This document shows, one piece after another, positions 38,027 through 51,000 of a stretch of 64,000 bases of DNA (within the stretch, counting starts at the first letter, position 1; each line of letters begins with the position of its first letter). Source of the stretch: Hydractinia symbiolongicarpus. Its lineage: Eukaryota; Cnidaria; Hydrozoa; Anthoathecata; Hydractiniidae. The notes under the pieces were generated by a model. It did not search any database and had not been told where the DNA came from. It saw nothing but the letters and a program-made list of their open reading frames with translations. Made by a program: the position numbers and the translations under genes. The DNA is taken from assembly GCF_029227915.1 (NCBI RefSeq), contig NC_079877.1:7070001-7134000 (forward strand), read 5' to 3'.

Positions 38027-40997
38027 AACGGTGTCAATCCGTTTGAGTTACAACGGTTGCGTCACATATTCGTACCAACATGTATTTAGCGAAAGTATTC
38101 TGATATTACTATGTTGCATCGCTTTTAACTGTGAAACGTTTGACTGTGCGACTTAATTGAACTGATTTTGGACTTTGACCTCATAAGTGTGATAAATGAG
38201 ACAATTGGACTCCAAGAAAGAATATTCTTCGTAATTTGACATGATTGCTGGAACTCAGCGATTACACTGGACCCTGTGGTAGCGATTCATTTAAAAATTT
38301 AGATTAATAAGTCATTTTTACTGTGGGACCAATCCTAGCCGTTAGCGCGCGCTGAAGAAATAGAGAAAGCTTTAAAAAGTACAATTCATTGACTTTCTAA
38401 CGGTTTCAGTCCGTTTGAGTTACAACGGTTGGGTCACATATTCGTACCAACATGTATTTAGCGATATTTTTCTGATATTACTAGGTTGCATCGCTTCTAA
38501 CAGTGAAACGATTGACGCTGGGACTTAATTGAACTAACTTTGGACAGTGACCTCATAAGTGTGATAAATGAGACAATTGGACTCCAAGAAAGAACATTCT
38601 TCTTAATTTGACATGATTGCCGGAACTCAGCGATTACACTGGACCCTGTGGTAGCGATTCATTTAAAAATTTAGATAAATAAGTCATTTTTACTGTGGGA
38701 GCAATCCTAACCGTTAGCGCGCGCTGAAGATATAGAGACAGTTTCACAAACTCCATTTCATTGACTTTCTAACGGTGTCAATCCGTTTGAGTTACAACGG
38801 TTGCGTCACATATTCGTACCAACATGTATTTAGCGAAAGTATTCTGATATTAATAGGTTGCATCGCTTTTAACTGTGAAACGTTTGACTGTGCGACTTAA
38901 TTGAACTGATTTTGGACTTTGACCTTATAAATGTTATAAGTGAGACAATTGGACTCCAAGAAATAACATTCTTCTTAATTTGACATGATTGCTGGAACTC
39001 AGCGATTACACTGGGCGCTGTGGTAGCGCTTTATTTAAAAATTAAGATAAATAAGTCTTTTTTTACTGTGGGACCAATCCTAGCAGTTATCGCGCGCTGA
39101 AGAAATAGAGACAGTTTCAAAAACCACATTTCATTGACTTTTTAACGGTGTCAATCCGTTTGAGTTACAACAGCTGCGTCACATATTCGTACCAAAATGT
39201 ATTTAGTGATTTTCTTCCGATATTACTAAGTTGTATCGCTTTCAACAGTGAAACGGTTGACTGTGGGAATTATTTGAACTGATTCAGGACTTTGACCTTA
39301 TAAATGTATTAAATGAGCCATTTTGACTAAAAGAAATATCATTCTTCTTAATTTGACATGATTGCCGGAACTCAGCGATTACACTGGGCGCTGTGGTAGC
39401 GCTTTGTTTAAAAGTTAAGATAAATAAGTCATTTAGAACTGTGGAAACAATCCTAGCCGTTATCGCGCGCTGAAAAATAAAGACAATCTCAAAAAATACA
39501 TTTCATTGATTTCTTGCCGGTATAATTCCGTTTGAGTTACAACGGTTGCGTCACATATTCGTACCAACATGTATTTAGCGAAAGTATTCTGATATTACTA
39601 TGTTGCATCGCTTTTAACTGTGAAACGTTTGACTTAATTGAACTGATTTTGGACTTTGACCTCATAAGTGTGATAAATGAGACAATTGGACTCCAAGAAA
39701 GAATATTCTTCGTAATTTGACATGATTGCTGGAACTCAGCGATTACACTGGACCCTGTGGTAGCGATTCATTTAAAAATTTAGATAAAAAAGTCATTTTT
39801 ACTGTGGGACCAATCCTAGCCGTTAGCGCGCGCTGAAGAAATAGAGAAAGCTTTAAAAAGTACAATTCATTGACTTTCTAACGGTTTCAGTCCGTTTGAG
39901 TTACAACGGTTGGGTCACATATTCGTACCAACATGTATTTAGCGATATTTTTCTGATATTACTAGGTTGCATCGCTTCTAACAGTGAAACGATTGACTGT
40001 GAGACTTAATTGAACTAACTTTGGACAGTGACATCATAAGTGTGATAAATGAGACAATTGGACTCCAAGAAAGAACATTCTTCTTAATTTGACATGATTG
40101 CCGGAACTCAGCGATTACACTGGACCCTGTGGTAGCGATTCATTTAAAAATTTAGATAAATAAGTCATTTTTACTGTGGGAGCAATCCTAGCCGTTAGCG
40201 CGCGCTGAAGATATAGAGACAGTTTCACAAACTCCATTTCATTGACTTTCTAACGGTGTCAATCCGTTTGAGTTACAACGGTTGCGTCACATATTCGTAC
40301 TAACATGTATTTAGCGAAAGTATTCTGATATTAATAGGTTGCATCGCTTTTAACTGTGAAACGTTTGACTGTGCGACTTAATTGAACTGATTTTGGACTT
40401 TGACCTTATAAATGTTTTAAGTGAGACAATTGGACTCCAAGAAATAACATTCTTCTTAATTTGACATGATTGCTGGAACTCAGCGATTACACTGGGCGCT
40501 GTGGTAGCGCTTTATTTAAAAATTAAGATAAATAAGTCTTTTTTTACTGTGGGACCAATCCTAGCAGTTATCGCGCGCTGAAGAAATAGAGACAGTTTCA
40601 AAAACCACATTTCATTGACTTTTTAACGGTGTCAATCCGTTTGAGTTACAACAGCTGCGTCACATATTCGTACCAAAATGTATTTAGTGATTTTCTTCCG
40701 ATATTACTAAGTTGTATCGCTTTCAACAGTGAAACGGTTGACTGTGGGAATTATTTGAACTGATTCAGGACTTTGACCTTATAAATGTATTAAATGAGCC
40801 ATTTTGACTAAAAGAAATATCATTCTTCTTAATTTGACATGATTGCCGGAACTCAGCGATTACACTGGGCGCTGTGGTAGCGCTTTGTTTAAAAGTTAAG
40901 ATAAATAAGTCATTTAGAACTGTGGAAACAATCCTAGCCGTTATCGCGCGCTGAAGAAATAGAGACAGTTTCAAAAACTACATTTCATTGACTTTCT
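38027..40997 (+). repeat. 4-mer higher-order repeat, two units
   Basis: Units are 38027-39515 (1489 bp; starts 38027, 38399, 38771, 39144) and 39516-40997 (1482 bp; starts 39516, 39880, 40252, 40625). Shared markers are TTTCAGTCCGTTTG, GGGAGCAATCCTA, GATATTAATAGG and AACAGCTGCGTC with AACGGTTGACTG. The second unit is shorter mainly because of an 8-bp deletion in its first monomer. Confidence 0.85.
39516..39879 (+). repeat. Monomer with an 8-bp slippage deletion (364 bp)
   Basis: The usual ACGTTTGACTGTGCGACTTA is shortened to ACGTTTGACTTA at about 39626-39637. The lost 8 bp lie between two GACT copies (GACT-GTGC-GACT to GACT), a typical replication-slippage product. The deletion opens a 62-codon plus-strand frame at 39532-39720, which I regard as accidental. 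Confidence 0.85.
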
Positions 40998-43900
40998 AAC
41001 AGTGTCAATCCGTTTGAGTTACAACAGTTGCGTCACATATTAGTACCAAAATGTATTTAATGATTTTCTTCGGATATTCCTAAGTTGTATCGCTTTTAAC
41101 AGTGAAACGATTGACTGTGGGAATTATTTGAACTGATTCAGGACTGTGACCTTATAAATGTGATAAATGAGGCAAAAGGTCTCCAAGAAATAACATTCTT
41201 CTTAATTTGACATGATTGCTGGAATTCAGCGATTACATTAGGCTCTGTGGTAGCCTTGTTTTAAAAAATTTAGATAAATAAGTCATTTTTTACTGTGGGG
41301 CCAATCCTAGCCGTTAGTTCGCGCTGAAGAAATAGAGACAGCTTCAAAAACCACATTTCATTGACTTTCTAACGGTGTCAATCCGTTTGAGTTACAACGG
41401 TTGCGTCACATATTCGTACCAACATGTATTAAGTGATTTTTTTCCAATATTACTAAGTTGTATCGCTTTTAACAGTGAAACGATTGACTGTGGGACTTAA
41501 TTGAACTGATTTTGGACTTTGACCTTATAAATGTAATAAATGAGCCATTATGACTAGAAGAAATAACATTCTCCTTAATTTGACATGATTGATGGAACTC
41601 ACCGATTACACTGGGCGCTGTGGTAACGGTTTATTTATAAATTGAGATAAATAAGTCATTTTGTACTGTGGGACCAATCCTAGCCGTTATCGCGCGCTGA
41701 AGAAATAGAGACAGTTTCAAAAACTACATTTCATTGACTTTCTAACGGTGTCAATCCGTTTGAGTTAGAACGGTTGCGTCACATAATCGTACCAACATGT
41801 ATTTAGTGATTTTCTTCCGATATTACTAAATTGCATCGCTCTCAACAGTGAAACGATTGACTGTGGGACTTAATTGAACTGATTTTGGACTTTGACCTTA
41901 TAAATGTAATAAATGAGCCATTATGACTAGAAGAAATAACATTCTCCTTAATTTGACATGATTGATGGAACTCACCGATTACACTGGGCGCTGTGGTAAC
42001 GGTTTATTTATAAATTGAGATAAATAAGTCATTTTGTACTGTGGGACCAATCCTAGCCGTTATCGCGCGCTGAAGAAATAGAGACAGTTTCAAAAACTAC
42101 ATTTCATTGACTTTCTAACGGTGTCAATCCGTTTTAGTTAGAACGGTTACGTCACATAATCGTACCAACATGTATTTAGTGATTTTCTTCCGATATTACT
42201 AAATTGCATCGCTCTCAACAGTGAAACGATTGACTGTGGGACTTAATTGAACTGATTTTGGACTTTGACCTTATAAATGTGATAAATGAGCAATTTTGAC
42301 TACAAGAAGTAACATTCTTCTTAATTTGACTTGATTGCTGGAACTCAGTGATTACACTGGGCGCTGCGGTAGCGCTTTATTTAAAAATTAAGATAAATAA
42401 GTCATTCTTTACTGTGGGACCAATCCTAGCCGTTAGTTTGCGCTGAAAAATAAAGACATTCTCAAAAACTACATTTCATTGATTTCTTGGCGGTATAATT
42501 CCGTTTGAGTTACAACGGTTGCGTCACATATTCGTACCAACATGTATTTAGCGAAAGTATTCTGATATTACTATGTTGCATCGCTTTTAACTGTGAAACG
42601 TTTGACTGTGCAACTTAATTGAACTGATTTTGGACTTTGACCTCATAAGTGTGATAAATGAGACAATTGGACTCCACGAAAGAACATTCTTCGTAATTTG
42701 ACATGATTGCTGGAACTCAGCGATTACACTGGACCCTGTGGTAGCGATTCATTTAAAAATTTAGATAAATAAGTCATTTTTACTGTGGGACCAATCCTAG
42801 CCGTTAGCGCGCGCTGAAGATATAGAGACAGTTTCAAAAACTCCATTTCATTGACTTTCTAACGGTGTCAATCCGTTTGAGTTACAACGGTTGCGTCACA
42901 CATTCGTACCAACATGTATTTAGTGATTTTTTTCCGATATTACTAAGTTGTATCGCTTTCAACAGTGAAACGATTGACTGTGGGACTTAATTGAAGTGAT
43001 TTTGGACTTTGACCTTATAAATGTGATAAATGAGTCATTTTGACTACAAGAAATGATATTCTTCGTAATTTGACATGATTGCTGGAACTCAGCGATTACA
43101 TTATGCTCTGTGGTAGCCCTTTTTTAAAAAATTAGATAAATAAGTCATTTTTTACTGTGGAACCAATCCTAGCCGTTAGTTCGCGCTGAAGAAATAGAGA
43201 AAGCTTTAAAAAGTACATTTCATTGACTTTCTAACTGTGTCAATCCGTTTGAGTTACAACGGTTGGGTCACATATTCGTACCAACATGTATTTAGCGATA
43301 TTTTTCTGATATTACTATGTTGCATCGCTTCTAACAGTGAAACGATTGACTATGGGACTTAATTGAACTAACTTTGGACTGTGACCTCATAAGTGTGATA
43401 AATGAGACAATTGGACTCCAAGAAAGAACATTCTTCTTAATTTGACATGATTGCCGGAACTCAGCGATTACACTGGGCGCTGTGGTAGCGCTTTATTTAA
43501 AAATTAAGATAAATAAGTATTTTTTTACTGTGGGACCAATCCTAGCAGTTATCGCGCGCTGAAGAAATAGAGACAGTTTCAAAAACCACATTTCATTGAC
43601 TTTTTAACGGTGTCAATCCGTTTGAGTTACAACAGCTGCGTCACATATTCGTACCAAAATGTATTTAGTGATTTTCTTCCGATATTACTAAGTTGTATCG
43701 CTTTTAACAGTGAAACGATTGACTGTGGGAATTATTTGAACTGATTCAGGACTTTGACCTTATAAATGTATTAAATGAGCCATTTTGACTAAAAGAAATA
43801 TCATTCTTCTTAATTTGACATGATTGCTGTAACTCAGCGATTACACTGGGCGCTGTGGTAGCGCTTTGTTTAAAAGTTAAGATAAATAAGTCATTTAGTA

Positions 43901-45096
43901 CTGTGGAAACAATCCTAGCCATTATCGCGCGCTGAAGAAATAGAGACAGTTTCAAAAACTACATTTCATTGACTTTCTAACAGTGTCAAACCGTTTGAGT
44001 TACAACGGTTGCGTCACATATTCGTACCAAAGTGTATTTAGTGATTTTCTTCCGATATTACTAAGTTGTATCGCTTTTAACAGTGAAACGATTGACTGTG
44101 GGAATTATTTGAACTGATTCAGGACTTTGACCTTATAAATGTATTAAATGAGCCATTTTGACTAAAAGAAATATCATTCTTCTTAATTTGACATGATTGC
44201 TGTAACTCAGCGATTACACTGGGCGCTGTGGTAGCGCTTTGTTTAAAAGTTAAGATAAATAAGTCATTTAGTACTGTGGAAACAATCCTAGCCGTTATCG
44301 CGCGCTGAAGAAATAGAGACAGTTTCAAAAACTACATTTCATTGACTTTCTAACAGTGTCAATCCGTTTGAGTTACAACGGTTGCGTCACATATTCGTAC
44401 CAACATGTATTTAGTGATTTCCTTCCGATATTACTAAGTTGTATCGCTTTTAACAGTGAAACGATTGACCGTGGGAATTATTTCAATTGATTCTGGACTG
44501 TGACCTTAAAAATGTGATTAATGCGCCAATTGGTCTCCAAGGAATAACATTCTTCTTAATTTGACATGATTGCTGGAATTCAGCGGTTACATTAGTCTCT
44601 GCGGTAGCGCTTTATTTAAATATTTAGATAAATAAGATTTTCTTACTGTGGGACCAATCCTGGCCGTTAGCACGCGCTGAAGAAATAAAGACATTCTCAA
44701 AAACTACATTTCATTGATTTCTTGGCGGTATAATTCCGTTTGAGTTACAACGGTTGCGTCACATATTCGTACCAACATGTATTTAGCGAAAGTATTCGGA
44801 TATTACTAGGTTGCATCGCTTTTAACTGTGAAACGTTTGACTGTGCGACTTAATTGAACTGCTTTTGGACTTTGACCTTATAAATGTTGTATGTGAGACA
44901 ATTGGACTCCAAGAAATAACATTCATCTTAATTTGACATAATTGCTGGAACTCAGCGATTACACTGGACGCTGTGGTAACGCTTTATTAAAAAATTAAGA
45001 TGAATAAGTCATTTTTTACGGTGGAAACCATCCTAGCCGTTATCGCACGCTGAAGAAATAGAGACAGTTTCAAAAACTACATTTCATTGACTTTCT
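40998..45096 (+). repeat. Mosaic with single-monomer tandem duplications
   Basis: Starts are 40998, 41371, 41744, 42117, 42489, 42861, 43233, 43606, 43979, 44352 and 44724. The end of 41371 plus the front of 41744 repeats one monomer later: CATAATCG, ACTAAATTGCATCGCTC and ATTATGACTAGAAG all recur at 373 bp. Likewise 43606 and 43979 share TGCTGTAACTCAGC and CATTTAGTACTGTGG. From about 41.5 kb a new centre appears (AATAAATGAGCCATT, GACTAGAAGAAATAAC, GATGGAACTCACC, GGTTTATTTATAAATTGAG) that dominates the rest of the window. Confidence 0.75.
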
Positions 45097-48080
45097 AACG
45101 GTGTCAATCCGTTTGAGTTAAAACGGTTGCGTCACATAATCGTACCAACATGTATTTAGTGATTTTCTTCCGATATTACTAAGTTGTATCGCTTTCAACA
45201 GAGAAACGATTGACTGTGACACTTAGTTGAACTGATTTTAGACTTTGACCTTATAAATGTAATAAATGAGCCATTATGACTAGAAGAAATAACATTCTCC
45301 TTAATTTGACATGATTGCTGGAACTCAGCGATTACACTGGGCGCTGTGGTAGCGCTTTGTTTAAAAATTAAGATAAATAAGTCATTTATTACTGTTGAAA
45401 CAATCCTAGCCGTTATCGCACGCTGAAGAACTAGAGACAGTTTCAAAAACTACATTTCATTGACTTTCTAACGGTGTCAATCCGTTTGAATTAAAACGGT
45501 TGCGTCACATATTCGTACCAACATGTATTTAGTGATTTCCTTCCGATATTACTAAGTTGTATCGCTTTTAACAGAGAAACGATTGACTGTGGGACTTAAT
45601 TGAACTGATTTTGGACTTTGACCTTATAAATGTAATAAATGAGACATTTTGACTAGAAGAAATAACATTCTCCTTATTTTGACATGATTGATGGAACTCA
45701 CCGATTACACTGGGCGCTGTGGTAACGGTTTATTTATAAATTGAGATAAATAAGTCATTTTGTACTGTGGGACCAATCCTAGCCGTTATCGCGTGCTATA
45801 GAAATAGAGACAGTTTCAAAAACTACATTTCATTGACTTTCTAACGGTGTCAATCCGTTTGACTTACAACGGTTGCGTCACATAATCGTACCAACATGTA
45901 TTTAGTGATTTTCTTCCGATATTACTAAGTTGTATCGCTTTCAACAGTGAAACGATTGACTGTGGGACTTAGTTGAACTGATTTTAGACTTTGGCCTTAT
46001 AAATGTAATAAATGAGCCATTTTGACTAGAAGAAATAACATTCTCCTTAATTTGACATGATTGATGAAACTCACCGATTACACTGGGCGCTGTGGTAACG
46101 CTTTCTTTAAAAATTAAGATAAATAAGTCATTTTGTACTGTGGGACCAATCCTAGCCGTTATCGCACGCTGAAGAAATAGAGACAGTTTCAAAAACTACA
46201 TTTCATTGACTTTCTAACGGTGTCAATCCGTTTGACATACAACGGTTGCGTCACATAATCGTATCAACATGTATTTAGTGATTTTCTTCCGATATTACTA
46301 AGTTGTATCGCTTTCAACAGTGAAACGATTGACTGTGGGACTTAATTGAACTGATTTTGGACTTTGACCTTATAAATGTGATAAATGAGTCATTTTGACT
46401 ACAAGAAATGATATTCTTCTTAATTTGACATGATTGCTGGAACTCAGCGATTTCACTGGGCGCTGTGGTAAGGCTTTATTTAAAAATTAAGATGAATAAG
46501 TCATTTTTTACTGTGGGACCAATCCTAGCCGTTATCGTGCGCTGAAGAAATAGAGACAGTTTCTAAAACTAAAATTCATTGATTTTCTAACGGTGTCAAT
46601 TCGTTTGAGTTACAACGGTTGCGTCACACATTCGTACCAACATGTATTTAGTGATTTTTTTCCGATATTAATAAGTTGTATCGCTTTCAACAGTGAAACG
46701 ATTGACTGTGGGACTTAATTGAACTGATTTTGGACTTTGAACTTATAAATGTGATAAATGAGTCATTTTGACTACAAGAAATGATATTCTTTTTAATTTG
46801 ACATGATTGCTGGAACTCAGCGATTACACTGGGCGCTGTGGTAAGGCTTTATTTAAAAATTAAGATAAATAAGTCAATTTTAATTGTGGGACCAATCCTA
46901 GCCGTTATCGCGCGCTGAAGAAATAGAGACAGTTTCTAAAACTAAATTTCATTGATTTTCTAACGGTGTCAATCCGTTTGAGTTAGAACGGTTGTGTCAC
47001 ATAATCGTACCAGCATGTATTTAGTGATTTTCTTCCGATATTACTAAGTTGTATCGCTTTCAACAGAGAAACGATTGACTGTGGGACTTAATTGAACTGA
47101 TTTTGGGCTTTGACCTTATAAATGTAATAAATGAGCCATTATGACTAGAAGAAATAACATTCTCTTTAATTTGACATGATTGCTGAAACTCAGCGATTAC
47201 ACTATTCGCTGTGGTAGCGCTTTGTTTAAAAGTTAAGATAAATAAGTCATTTATTACGGGGAAGCAATCCTAGCCGTTATCGCACGCTGAAGAAATAGAG
47301 ACAGTTTCAAAAACTACATTTCATTGCCCTTCTACCGGTGTCAATCCGTTTGAGTTAAAACGGTTGCGTCACATAATCGTACCAGCATGTATTTAGTGAT
47401 TTTCTTCCGATATTACTAAGTTGTATCGCTTTCAACAGTGAAACGATTGACTGTGGGACTTAGTTGAACTGATTTTAAACTTTGGCCTTATAAATGTAAT
47501 AAATGAGCCATTTTGACTAGAAGAAATAACATTCTCCTTAATTTGACATGATTGATGAAACTCACCGATTACACTGGGCGCTGTGGTAACGCTTTATTTA
47601 AAAATTAAGATAAATAAGTCATTTTGTACTGTGGGACCAATCCTAGCCGTTATCGCACGCTGAAGAAATAGAGACAGTTTCAAAAACTACATTTCATTGA
47701 CTTTCTAACGGTGTCAATCCGTTTGACATACAACGGTTGCGTCACATAATCGTACCAACATGTATTTAGTGATTTTCTTCCGATATTACTAAGTTGTATC
47801 GCTTTCAACAGTGAAACGATTGACTGTGGGACTTAATTGAACTGATTTTGGACTTTGACCTTATAAATGTGATAAATGAGTCATTTTGACTACAAGAAAT
47901 GATATTCTTCTTAATTTGACATGATTGCTGGAACTCAGCGATTTCACTGGGCGCTGTGGTAAGGCTTTATTTAAAAATTAAGATAAATAAGTCATTTTTT
48001 TACTGTGGGACCAATCCTAGCCGTTATCGCGCGCTGAAGAAATAGAGACAGTTTCTAAAACTAAATTTCATTGATTTTCT
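45097..48080 (+). repeat. Right-hand subfamily, including a 4-mer also found near 62 kb
   Basis: Starts are 45097, 45470, 45843, 46216, 46589, 46962, 47334 and 47707. Typical markers are CATAATCGTACCAGCATG, AACAGAGAAACG, GACATACAACGG and TGTGGTAACGC. The group 46216-47706 (GACATACAACGG, then CAATTCGTTTG, TTAGAACGG and CTACCGGTGTC) returns to its first type at 47707. It corresponds in order to 61501 onward. Several monomers start with TTAAAACGG, which lengthens the CCGTTT/AAACGG inverted repeat to 6 bp. Confidence 0.75.
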
Positions 48081-51000
48081 AACGGTGTCAATCAGTTTGA
48101 GTTACAACGGTTGCGTCACACATTCGTACCAACATGTATTTAGTGATTTTTTTCCGATATTACTAAGTTGTATCGCTTTCAACAGAGAAACGATTGACTG
48201 TGGGACTTAATTGAACTGATTTTGGGCTTTGACCTTATAAATGTAATAAATGAGCCATTATGACTAGAAGAAATAACATTCTCTTTAATTTGACATGATT
48301 GCTGAAACTCAGCGATTACACTATTCGGTGTGGTAGCGCTTTGTTTAAAAGTTAAGATAAATAAGTCATTTATTACGGGGAAGCAATCCTAGCCGTTATT
48401 GCACGCTGAAGAAATAGAGACAGTTTCAAAAACTACATTTCATTGCCTTTCTAACAGTGTCAATCCGTTTGAGTTAAAACGGTTGCGTCACATAATCGTA
48501 CCAGCATGTATTTAGAGTTTTCTTCCGATATTACTAAGTTGTATCGCTTTCAACAGAGAAACGATTGACTGTGAGACTTAATTGAACTGATTTTGGACTT
48601 TGACCTTATAAATGTAATAAATGAGCCATTATGACTAGAAGAAATAACATTCTCCTTAATTTGACATGATTGCTGGAACTCAGCGATTACACTGGGCGCT
48701 GTGGTAGCGCTTTGTTTAAAAGTTAAGATAAATAAGTCATTTATTACTGTGGAAACAATCCTAGCATTTATCGCACGCTGAAGAAATAGAGACAGTTTCA
48801 AAAACTACATTTCATTGACTTTCTGACGGTGTCAATCCGTTTGAATTAAAACGGTTGCGTCACATATTCGTACCAACATGTATTTAGTGATTTCCTTCCA
48901 ATATTACTAAGTTGTATCGCTTTCAACAGAGAAACGATTGACTGTGACACTTAATTGAACTGATTTTGGACTTTGACCTTATAAATGTAATAAATGAGCC
49001 ATTTTGACTAGAAGAAATAACATTCTCCTTAATTTGACATGATTGATGGAACTCACCGATTACACTGGGCGCTGTGGTAACGGTTTATTTATAAATTGAG
49101 ATAAATAAGTCATTTTGTACTGTGGGACCAATCCTAGCCGTTATCGCGCGCTGAAGAAATAGAGACAGTTTCAAAAACTACATTTCATTGACTTTCTAAC
49201 GGTTTCACTCCGTTTGAGTTAAAACGGTTGCGTCACATAATCGTACCAGCATGTATTTAGTGATTTTCTTCCGATATTACTAAGTTGTATCGCTTTCAAC
49301 AGAGAAACGATTAACTGTGACACTTAATTGAACTGATTTTGGACTTTGACCTTATAAATGTAATAAATGAGCCATTATGACTAGAAGAAATAACATTCTC
49401 CTTAATTTGACATGATTGCTGGAACTCAGCGATTACACTGGGCGCTGTGGTAGCGCTTTGTTTAAAAGTTAAGATAAATAAGTCATTTATTACTGTGGAA
49501 ACAATCCTAGCCGTTATCGCACGCTGAAGAAATAGAGACAGTTTCAAAAACTACATTTCATTGACTTTCTAACGGTGTCAATCCGTTTGAATTAAAACGG
49601 TTGCGTCACATATTCGTACCAACATGTATTTAGTGATTTCCTTCCGATATTACTAAGTTGTATCGCTTTCAACAGAGAAACGATTGACTGTGGGACTTAA
49701 TTGAACTGATTTTGGACTTTGACCTTATAAATGTAATAAATGAGCCATTTTGACTAGAAGAAATAACATTCTCCTTATTTTGACATGATTGATGGAACTC
49801 ACCGATTACACTGGGCGCTGTGGTAACGGTTTATTTATAAATTGAGATAAATAAGTCATTTTGTACTGTGGGACCAATCCTAGCCGTTATCGCGCGCTGA
49901 AGAAATAGAGACAGTTTCAAAAACTACATTTCATTGACTTTCTAACGGTGTCAATCCGTTTGACTCACAACGGTTGCGTCACATAATCGTACCAACATGT
50001 ATTTAGTGATTTTCTTCCGATATTACTAAGTTGTATCGCTTTCAACAGTGAAACGATTGACTGTGGGACTTAGTTGAACTGATTTTAAACTTTGGCCTTA
50101 TAAATGTAATAAATGAGCCATTTTGACTAGAAGAAATAACATTCTCCTTAATTTGACATGATTGATGAAACTCACCGATTACACTGGGCGCTGTGGTAAC
50201 GCTTTATTTAAAAATTAAGATAAATAAGTCATTTTGTACTGTGGGACCAATCCTAGCCGTTATCGCACGCTGAAGAAATAGAGACAGTTTCAAAAACTAC
50301 ATTTCATTGACTTTCTAACGGTGTCAATCCGTTTGAATTAAAACGGTTGCGTCACATATTCGTACCAACATGTATTTAGTGATTTCCTTCCGATATTACA
50401 AAGTTGTATCGCTTTCAACAGTGAAACGATTGACTGTGGGACTTAATTGAACTGATTTTGGACTTTGACCTTATAAATGTAATAAATGAGCCATTATGAC
50501 TAGAAGAAATAACATTCTCCTTAATTTGACATGATTGCTGGAACTCAGCGATTACACTGGGCGCTGTGGTAGCGCTTTGTTTAAAAGTTAAGATAAATAA
50601 GTCATTTATTACTGTGGAAACAATCCTAGCCGTTATTGCACGCTGAAGAAATAGAGACAGTTTCAAAAACTACATTTCATTGACTTTCTAACGGTGTCAA
50701 TCCGTTTGAATTAAAACGGTTGCGTCACATATTCGTACCAACATGTATTTAGTGATTTCCTTCCGATATTACTAAGTTGTATCGCTTTCAACAGAGAAAC
50801 GATTGACTGTGTGACTTAATTGAACTGATTTTGGACTTTGACCTTATAAATGTAATAAATGAGCCATTTTGACTAGAAGAAATAACATTCTCCTTATTTT
50901 GACATGATTGATGGAACTCACCGATTACACTGGGCGCTGTGGTAACGGTTTATTTATAAATTGAGATAAATAAGTCATTTTGTACTGTGGGACCAATCCT

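Noticed and set aside
39532-39720. Plus-strand frame of 62 codons
   Set aside because: It exists only because of the 8-bp slippage deletion in this monomer; sister copies do not have it.
48600-48625. AATAAA in the TGTAATAAATGAG block as a polyadenylation signal
   Set aside because: It recurs in every monomer of the subfamily with no upstream gene and is explained by A/T richness.
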